DNA from: an uncultured cyanobacterium | Lineage (GTDB): Bacteria; Cyanobacteriota; Cyanobacteriia; Phormidesmidales; Phormidesmidaceae | Reading direction: 5' to 3' | DNA length: 11,862 bases | NCBI GenBank assembly: GCA_938029995.1 | Contig: CALHGI010000343.1 | Span: 1-11,862 of the forward strand | Shown: positions 7,665-11,862 of the stretch, in pieces | Layout of the letters: the number at the start of each line of letters is the position of its first letter | Numbering within the stretch: position 1 is the stretch's first letter | Notes under the pieces: generated by a model | The model's input: the letters and a program-made list of their open reading frames with translations, nothing else | Databases searched by the model: none | What the model was told of the DNA's origin: nothing | Translations under genes and position numbers: made by a program

Positions 7665-7695
7665 TCTCCCCTGTTTGAAGGGAGGCTAGGGGAGA
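7665..7695 (-). promoter_or_regulatory. Hairpin that can cover the RND pump ribosome binding site
   Basis: On the minus-strand transcript TCTCCCCT (from 7695-7688) is followed after 15 bases by its perfect complement AGGGGAGA (7672-7665). The second arm contains the only good ribosome binding site for the pump gene, whose ATG starts 12 bases later. Folding would hide that site, so translation of the pump may be lower than, or controlled separately from, the adaptor. It lies between the two operon genes. It has no T-run, so it is not an obvious terminator. Confidence 0.4.
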
Positions 7696-7797
7696 GGCCC
7701 CATGGGCTGGGTAGGTGTCCCCATATCTGCTGGCTGGAACAGGGGGGAGGTTGGGTGCAGGGATGTTTGTTGTGGTCGTGGGCGATGTTCCCATGGC

Positions 7798-9084
7798 CTA
7801 TTCCCCACTGTCTTCGGATAAAATACTGGATCGTACGGTTTGTCCGTCTTTTAGGGGTTTATCGCTTTGCACGACAAAGGATTCATTTTGTTCTAATCCG
7901 GAGAGAATCTCTACCTGTCCCTGGTGCTGTTGACCTACGTTGACCGGACGGGCCGCTACGGTAGTGTTTCCATTGTTTTGTTCAAGGATGAAAATTGTAT
8001 TGTTGTCTGTGCCATGGTTGAGGGCACTGGCTGGAATAACAATGGGGTTATCCCCGGGCGGGGCAAAGTTTACCCTGGCTAATAGACCGCTACCAATGCG
8101 GCCATTGGGGTTGGCCATACTGATTTCTAGGGTGACTAGGGTGGCATTGGCCACGGGGGAAATGCGGGTAATGCTGCCGGTGAGGGTGTCCATGTTGGGG
8201 AAGGCGTCGAGGCGGATCTGGGCCGGTTGCCCGATGGTCAGCTGCTCCAGGTCTAGGTCCGAGACTTGGACGGCCACTTTGAGGGTGTTTAAGTCGCCGA
8301 GTTCTAGTAAGGTGGCCCCCACTGGCACATAGTCTCCGGGGTCTACTAAGCGGGTTAGGACCGTGGCGGGGCGTTGTGCTTTGAGATTGACCCAGGCGAG
8401 TTGTTCCTGGGCTTCGTCAACGAGGGCGGCTTGGGCGTTGACTCGGCCAGCGGCGGCGGCGATGACTTGTTGTCTGGCGTCGATTTGGGCCTGGGCAGAT
8501 TTGACGGTTTGTTCTGCATTGATTAGGGCGAGTTCTGCTGACTCGGCGGCTTGTTGGGAAATGGCGCCCTGGTTGGCGAGGGTGCGCAGGCGGTTGGCGT
8601 CGATTTGGGCCTGGTCTCGGGTGGCGGTGGCTTGGGCTGCGACGGCTTGGGCATCTGCGATCGCAACCTCAGTTTCCGCCACTTCTGACTGCCGCACCGA
8701 TAGCTCCGCCTGGGCTTCATTCACGCGGGCCGTCAGCAGCCCACCATCGATGCGGGCCAAGAGTTGTCCCTGCTGCACCCCGTCCCCCACATCCACCGCC
8801 ATTTCCACCACGACCCCAGCTGTTTGGGCCCGCAGGGCCACCTGGTGCTCGGGTTGGGTGGTGCCCGTGTACTCCAGCGCGGCGGTCAGGGTCCCGGTTT
8901 TGGCCCGTGCGGTTTCGACCGCCACCGGTTGGTCCCCCTCTCCAGACCGTTCTGGACGACCGGTTTGAGCTTCACTCGGGGCCCATAGGCCACAGCTGGG
9001 CAGCAGCAGTAGCAATCCCCAACCCATGGTGAAACCTATGGCCCGTTTCAAGTTGGGCTGACGTCCTTTACTCCAAGTGATCAT
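7798..9084 (-). CDS. RND efflux periplasmic adaptor (HlyD/AcrA-like membrane fusion lipoprotein)
   Basis: This 428-residue protein would link the RND pump to an outer-membrane channel. The N-terminus has a basic start, a hydrophobic stretch (GWGLLLLLPS) and a lipobox LPSC with Cys31 followed by Gly, so it is likely a lipid-anchored protein. Then come a first lipoyl half (about 80-113, containing AGVVVEMAVDVGDGVQQGQLLARID split across it), a long Ala/Gln-rich alpha-helical hairpin (114-231), the second lipoyl half (232-263, with LVDPGDYVPVGATLLELGD), a beta-barrel (267-345) and a membrane-proximal domain (346-428). The long hairpin is typical of adaptors that contact TolC-type channels, but none is encoded in this window. 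It is the first gene of the operon with the pump. A weak GGGA precedes ATG by about 7 bases. A dyad upstream suggests repressor control. A HIP1 octamer lies inside. Confidence 0.95.
   Translation of the reverse strand: MITWSKGRQPNLKRAIGFTMGWGLLLLLPSCGLWAPSEAQTGRPERSGEGDQPVAVETARAKTGTLTAALEYTGTTQPEHQVALRAQTAGVVVEMAVDVGDGVQQGQLLARIDGGLLTARVNEAQAELSVRQSEVAETEVAIADAQAVAAQATATRDQAQIDANRLRTLANQGAISQQAAESAELALINAEQTVKSAQAQIDARQQVIAAAAGRVNAQAALVDEAQEQLAWVNLKAQRPATVLTRLVDPGDYVPVGATLLELGDLNTLKVAVQVSDLDLEQLTIGQPAQIRLDAFPNMDTLTGSITRISPVANATLVTLEISMANPNGRIGSGLLARVNFAPPGDNPIVIPASALNHGTDNNTIFILEQNNGNTTVAARPVNVGQQHQGQVEILSGLEQNESFVVQSDKPLKDGQTVRSSILSEDSGE
8657..8664. repeat. HIP1 octamer GCGATCGC
   Basis: Second copy, inside the coding region for the adaptor's helical hairpin. 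Confidence 0.9.
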
Positions 9085-9110
9085 AGTTATCCCGGTAAGG
9101 CCAATTGCTG

Positions 9111-9135
9111 GTACTTATCCATCCATTGTAAGTAC
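9111..9135 (-). promoter_or_regulatory. Candidate operator overlapping the adaptor-pump promoter
   Basis: GTACTTA (9111-9117) and TAAGTAC (9129-9135) form a perfect 7-bp dyad with an 11-base spacer, a size and layout typical of TetR- or MarR-type operators. On the minus strand TACAAT (9130-9125), a good -10 box, lies inside it; I see no good -35 box at 17 bases. The start of transcription would fall near 9118, giving a leader of about 34 bases before the adaptor ATG. A repressor bound here would block the efflux operon and could also affect the divergent permease gene. No repressor gene is in the window. Confidence 0.5.
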
Positions 9136-9187
9136 CGATGGGATGGCGTTTCGTATCCTAAGACGCATGTTTGATGGGGCGGGCTGA

Positions 9188-9206
9188 GGGGGCTGGATGT
9201 GCCCCC
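9188..9206. repeat. GC-rich hairpin in the divergent spacer
   Basis: GGGGGC (9188-9193) pairs with GCCCCC (9201-9206) around a 7-base loop. It lies about 82 bases before the permease ATG, so it would fall in that gene's leader if transcription starts upstream. No T-run follows on either strand, which argues against a terminator. Low significance. Confidence 0.3.
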
Positions 9207-9288
9207 CTAAACAAGACTCAACCGCCTACTGGTGTGAAAATCCCCTATGGTAGGTGGCTTGGCATGAGGGGAATTTTCCGAGGGAACT

Positions 9289-10047
9289 ATGCATTTAGGC
9301 TTCGATACGGCGGGACTGTTGTTGGCGGTGGCCATGGTGGCCGGTTGTGTGGATACCATGGCCGGTGGCGGTGGTCTAATTGTCTTACCCACGCTGCTCA
9401 TGGTGGGCGTCCCTCCCGCTGCGGCTCTAGCGACCAATAAGCTCCAGGGCAGTGGGGGCACCTTCGTGGCATCGCTCTATTTTCTCCGCCATCGCATTGT
9501 GGGCTTACGGGCCATTCAGCTAACGGTTGTGATGACCTTGGTGGGGGCGGTGGTGGGCGTATGGCTGGTGTTGCAGATCAAAAGCACCGTATTGCAGGCC
9601 GTTATTCCTTTCCTATTAATGGGCATGGGGGCCTACTTTGCCCTCTCACCCCGGCTGGGGGCCACCGACCAAATGCAGCGTATGGGCCATGCCGCCTTTT
9701 CTCGATGGATGGCCCCACTGCTGGGGTTTTATGATGGTTTTTTTGGCCCCGGCACAGGCCTGTTTATGACCCTGGCGTTGGTGAGTTTGCGGGGCTATAA
9801 CCTCACTAAAGCAACGGCCCACACCAAAATTCTCAATTGCACCAGTAACGTATCATCGCTGCTGTACTTTTTAGCCTTTGGCGAAGTGTATTGGCAGGTG
9901 GGGGGCATTATGCTGGTGGGTCAGGTGATTGGCTCCTCCATTGGGGCCAGAATTGTTTTAGCGAAGGGGGCTGCCCTGATCCGTCCGGTGGTAGCGATGG
10001 TGTGTTTTCTGATGGCCATCAAGTTGTTGTTGGATACCTTCGGCTAG
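9289..10047 (+). CDS. TSUP family (TauE/SafE, YfcA-like) membrane permease
   Basis: This 252-residue polytopic protein belongs to the TSUP family (formerly DUF81), members of which move sulfur-containing or organic anions; the substrate here is unknown. The family's internal duplication is plain: GCVDTMAGGGGLIVLPTLL (19-37) with ALATNKLQGSGG (46-57) in the first half is matched by GFYDGFFGPGTGLFMTLAL (146-164) with ATAHTKILNCTSN (175-187) in the second. About eight hydrophobic segments fit the normal length (250-265). The closest style is YfcA, judged by the ATNKLQ and YFLRHRI blocks. The ATG has a good ribosome binding site, GAGGG, about 5 bases upstream. It is divergent from the efflux adaptor, with 204 bp between the start codons. 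It converges on the small ribbon-helix-helix gene with 44 bp between stops and no clear terminator. Confidence 0.93.
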   Translation: MHLGFDTAGLLLAVAMVAGCVDTMAGGGGLIVLPTLLMVGVPPAAALATNKLQGSGGTFVASLYFLRHRIVGLRAIQLTVVMTLVGAVVGVWLVLQIKSTVLQAVIPFLLMGMGAYFALSPRLGATDQMQRMGHAAFSRWMAPLLGFYDGFFGPGTGLFMTLALVSLRGYNLTKATAHTKILNCTSNVSSLLYFLAFGEVYWQVGGIMLVGQVIGSSIGARIVLAKGAALIRPVVAMVCFLMAIKLLLDTFG

Positions 10048-10091
10048 GAACCCTTGGAGGCCCAATCCTAACCCTTGATCTGCAACGAGTA

Positions 10092-10328
10092 CTAGCCCCC
10101 TAAATACTCATGCAAGACCTCACAGGCTCCATCTTCAACACCGTCATAAATGGAGGGGGTGGGAGAAAAGGGGGGCGTTGGCCCTTCAGCAATGCCTAGA
10201 TGATCGTGAAGAATCGTCAAAATTGCCTCAGATAGGGAGGTAATGGCATGCTCCTGCTGATATGGACGGAGTTTATCTAATAATTCCGCTGACAGTAGGA
10301 CCGTAGCTGGTTTTTTTGCGGTTGACAT
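10092..10328 (-). CDS. Small ribbon-helix-helix (CopG/Arc-like) putative DNA-binding protein
   Basis: This 78-residue protein starts MSTAKKPATVLLSAELLDKL. The pattern fits a ribbon-helix-helix fold: a short beta strand (about 7-12, PATVLL), helix A (about 13-27) and helix B (31-44, SLSEAILTILHDHLG). A Pro-rich linker (48-58) and an acidic tail (YDGVEDGACEVLHEYL, 61-76) follow; that arrangement recurs in small cyanobacterial proteins of this kind. It could be a transcription factor or the antitoxin of a toxin-antitoxin pair, but no toxin-like gene adjoins it: downstream is the TSUP permease in the opposite orientation and upstream is a gene-free spacer. No strong ribosome binding site is seen. 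A perfect 9-bp dyad starts 20 bases upstream of the ATG and may be its own operator. Confidence 0.7.
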   Translation of the reverse strand: MSTAKKPATVLLSAELLDKLRPYQQEHAITSLSEAILTILHDHLGIAEGPTPPFSPTPSIYDGVEDGACEVLHEYLGG

Positions 10329-10347
10329 AGCGTCAGAAATAGCAGTA

Positions 10348-10376
10348 CTTTCCCCAGGATATAAGCATGGGGAAAG
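10348..10376 (-). promoter_or_regulatory. Perfect 9-bp dyad upstream of the ribbon-helix-helix gene, candidate operator
   Basis: CTTTCCCCA (10348-10356) and TGGGGAAAG (10368-10376) are perfect complements around an 11-base spacer. On the minus strand the spacer contains TTATAT, a possible -10 box. The near arm ends 20 bases before the start codon of the small DNA-binding protein. Autorepression through such a site is common for ribbon-helix-helix proteins; it could equally be an RNA hairpin in the leader. Confidence 0.45.
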
Positions 10377-10408
10377 CCTAAACGACAGCCAGAATAACTC
10401 TTTACGCC

Positions 10409-10443
10409 CCGGAGACCGGGAGCTTTCAGCCTAAGGCTACCGG
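10409..10443. repeat. GC-rich palindromic block with nested hairpin
   Basis: AGCCT (10428-10432) and AGGCT (10434-10438) form a perfect palindrome with a 1-base centre. CCGG at 10416-10419 can pair with CCGG at 10440-10443 around it, and a further CCGG stands at 10409-10412. The compact fold recalls terminal hairpins of IS200/IS605-type elements, but no transposase or TnpB frame is present, so this is only a possibility. Confidence 0.35.
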
Positions 10444-10452
10444 CCCTTGACT

Positions 10453-10480
10453 GCCCCATGTTCTCTCCATTCCATGGGGC
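10453..10480. repeat. Perfect 8-bp inverted repeat
   Basis: GCCCCATG (10453-10460) and CATGGGGC (10473-10480) flank a 12-base loop. It lies in the divergent spacer, about 125 bases upstream of the small gene on the minus strand. No T-run follows on either strand, so it is not a clear terminator. Confidence 0.45.
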
Positions 10481-10741
10481 CAAAATATATCTTTGTTGGA
10501 ATGGCTGTTGTTTTCATCCTGTCTGTGTGCCTGTGCCGTATGGTAAAGGTTTCTGAACATTTTAGTCAGCGGAGTTCCTGATTTTTGTCCGCTATCTGGC
10601 TTGATAAAAACCTCTTATGGGTTTGTTTCTGGGGGCTTAGTCTTCTTTGATTGCAAGGGTTTTCAGGGTTGTTGTGTTTTAAAATTTAAAAAATATGTTG
10701 TCAACACAATATCTCAGAGCAAATTTCATACTTTACGATTT

Positions 10742-10768
10742 AGGTAGACTTACTTAAGTTATCTACCT
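10742..10768 (+). promoter_or_regulatory. Dyad just upstream of the PstS-like gene, candidate operator
   Basis: AGGTAGA (10742-10748) and TCTACCT (10762-10768) are perfect complements with a 13-base spacer containing the palindrome ACTTAAGT (10752-10759). The site ends 24 bases before the ATG and follows a -10-like TACGAT at 10734-10739, so a bound protein could block early transcription. I looked for the 11-base-spaced direct repeats of a cyanobacterial Pho box and did not find them. Confidence 0.4.
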
Positions 10769-10792
10769 TTACTGTCTCTCCACGGAACTCCT

Positions 10793-11862
10793 ATGGTTCT
10801 AACGCAGCGCAGACCAACTCTTCTTCGGCGTTCGATCGTTATTAGCCTCGCGTTAATCCTGGCTTTGAGCGCATATCCCCATGCAGCCACGGCAACGACC
10901 CTCGCCATTGCGCCCGTCCAAATATCCGCTGCCAGCGTGGGTAAGGATGTGCGGGATGTCGTTAAGCAAACCCAAGCTCTAAAAATTGATGGCAGTCAAT
11001 TGATGGAGCCCATCAATCAGGCGCTCAAGGAAAGTTTTGAGCAAGCGTATCCAGGCACAGATGTGACCATTGGGACCAATGGTACTGAGCCAGCCCTGGA
11101 TGCATTGCTGAATCGCGATATTGATCTGGCGGCCATTGGTCGCTCGCTGTCTGCGGCGGAGAAAGCCAAGGGATTGGTTGAGATCCCGGTTAGTCAGGAT
11201 GCGATTTCTATTATTATTGGGCGTAATAATGGGTTTAACGGTCATCTGACCCTAGAACAGTTTGCGCAGATCTTTCGGGGAGAGATTACGAATTGGTCTG
11301 AAGTGGGGGGACCCCCGGGCCCCATTCGGTTTATTGATCGTCCCCTCTCTAGTGATACCCGTGCGGTGCTGAGCACCTATGGCATTGTGGGGGCAGCGGA
11401 GCAGGCCCAGGGGGAGCGTGTGGTAACCCTGAAATCCGATGATACGGCTGAGGTGATTCGTCAGCTGGGCGGTGACGGCATTAGCTATGCGATCGCAAGT
11501 CAGGTGAAGGGACAGCGACGGGTCAAAGCCGTCACCATGGCTATTTTGCAAGATACGCTGCCCGGAGAACAGGCCTACCCCTACTCCCAAGTGCGGGGCT
11601 ATGCCTACAAAAAAGATAATGCAACAGCTGTTTTACCCTTTGTTAATTGGTTGTCGGGGGAGGCAGGGAAAGCCTCTATCGGTGCAGGCAAAACGGCTGA
11701 AGCGGCGGCGATTGCCACTGCCCTGAATCCAGCAGCGGCCCAGGGGGCTGCGGGGACATCCTTCTTAGGTGGCCTTTGGTGGTTGTTAGGGTTGTTGCCA
11801 TTACCACTATTGTTTTTGTTGGGTCGACGGCGAGAGCCGGTCGCTGAGCCGGTGGCCGCTCC
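10793..11862 (+). CDS. PstS-like phosphate-type substrate-binding protein with C-terminal membrane anchor, partial at the right edge
   Basis: An open frame of 356 codons from ATG 10793 runs off the window. A basic start (RRPTLLRRS) and hydrophobic core (IVISLALILALSA) form a signal peptide ending near 28-34. Residues 62-290 or so form a PstS-type periplasmic binding domain: LKIDGSQLMEPINQALKESF (63-82), GTNGTEPALDALL (94-106), DLAAIGRSLS (111-120), QIFRGEITNWSEVGG (159-173) and IDRPLSSDTR (181-190). An Ala-rich linker (300-322) leads to a hydrophobic segment (about 323-343, FLGGLWWLLGLLPLPLLFLL) followed by RRR, so the protein is anchored with the binding domain outside. More sequence follows the anchor, unlike ordinary PstS (about 320-350 residues). 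From memory, cyanobacterial proteins of this build can carry a DUF4912-type domain after the anchor; that part is outside the window. No pst transport genes are nearby. A HIP1 octamer lies inside. Confidence 0.88.
   Translation, partial: MVLTQRRPTLLRRSIVISLALILALSAYPHAATATTLAIAPVQISAASVGKDVRDVVKQTQALKIDGSQLMEPINQALKESFEQAYPGTDVTIGTNGTEPALDALLNRDIDLAAIGRSLSAAEKAKGLVEIPVSQDAISIIIGRNNGFNGHLTLEQFAQIFRGEITNWSEVGGPPGPIRFIDRPLSSDTRAVLSTYGIVGAAEQAQGERVVTLKSDDTAEVIRQLGGDGISYAIASQVKGQRRVKAVTMAILQDTLPGEQAYPYSQVRGYAYKKDNATAVLPFVNWLSGEAGKASIGAGKTAEAAAIATALNPAAAQGAAGTSFLGGLWWLLGLLPLPLLFLLGRRREPVAEPVAA
11489..11496. repeat. HIP1 octamer GCGATCGC
   Basis: Third copy, inside the PstS-like gene. Confidence 0.9.

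Larger units (their letters stand above)
10329..10792. other. Hairpin-rich gene-free spacer upstream of the PstS-like gene
   Basis: These 464 bases lie between two divergently transcribed genes. The left half (10348-10480) holds three GC-rich palindromes, listed separately. The right half (from about 10484) is T- and A-rich with no reading frame of note. It contains TTGTCA (10698-10703) and a weak -10-like TACGAT (10734-10739), neither with a well-spaced partner, then a dyad just before the PstS-like ATG. A 68-codon minus-strand frame at 10483-10277 overlaps the small gene and looks accidental. Confidence 0.5.

Noticed and set aside
8363..8968. 201-codon plus-strand frame
   Set aside because: Antisense to the adaptor's Ala-rich helical hairpin, with a Cys/Trp/Ala-rich composition that mirrors it. 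No ribosome binding site of its own was evident.
10729..10770. Pho box upstream of the PstS-like gene
   Set aside because: The TTA-containing octamers present are not spaced at 11-base intervals and do not match the consensus repeats.
1..11862. CRISPR array, tRNA, rRNA or intact insertion sequence
   Set aside because: I saw no regularly spaced repeats, no cloverleaf or rRNA-like sequence, and no transposase frame anywhere in the window.

Overview
The window looks like chromosomal DNA from a cyanobacterium. Three copies of the cyanobacterial octamer GCGATCGC (HIP1) occur in 11.9 kb. The accessory genes (a Uma2/DUF820 nuclease, a XisI-type protein, a small CopG-like protein with an acidic tail, and a PstS-like protein with a C-terminal membrane anchor) are of kinds amplified in cyanobacteria. 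GC content is moderate. I cannot name the genus with confidence.

Layout. The left edge (1-582, minus strand) holds the N-terminal part of an unrecognised protein interrupted by one in-frame TGA. After about 350 bp without a gene comes a decaying accessory patch (935-2101, plus strand). It contains an intact Uma2 endonuclease gene, a xisI pseudogene with three separate lesions, a degenerate second copy of the Uma2 3' end, and a palindromic element of about 100 bp. Next is a 692-residue membrane diguanylate cyclase (Cache-PAS-GGDEF, 2304-4382). It converges on a two-gene efflux operon on the minus strand: a lipoprotein adaptor (9084-7798) followed by a 12-TM RND pump (7652-4518). A TSUP/YfcA-like permease (9289-10047) is transcribed divergently from the adaptor. 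A small ribbon-helix-helix protein gene (10328-10092, minus) converges on it. A hairpin-rich spacer of 464 bp then leads to a secreted or membrane-anchored PstS-like binding protein that runs off the right edge (10793-11862).

How the parts work together. The adaptor and pump form the inner-membrane and periplasmic parts of a tripartite exporter; no TolC-type outer-membrane partner or regulator gene lies in the window. A perfect dyad overlaps the adaptor's likely -10 box, and a hairpin can cover the pump's ribosome binding site, so the operon probably has two layers of control. The ribbon-helix-helix gene also has a perfect 9-bp dyad just upstream of its start, as expected for autoregulation. 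The diguanylate cyclase seems to stand alone and would feed c-di-GMP signalling in response to a periplasmic ligand.

I see no clear new multi-gene system. The most interesting material is the decay and duplication record around Uma2/xisI, the palindromic elements, the candidate operators, and the anchored PstS-like protein whose C-terminal domain lies outside the window.
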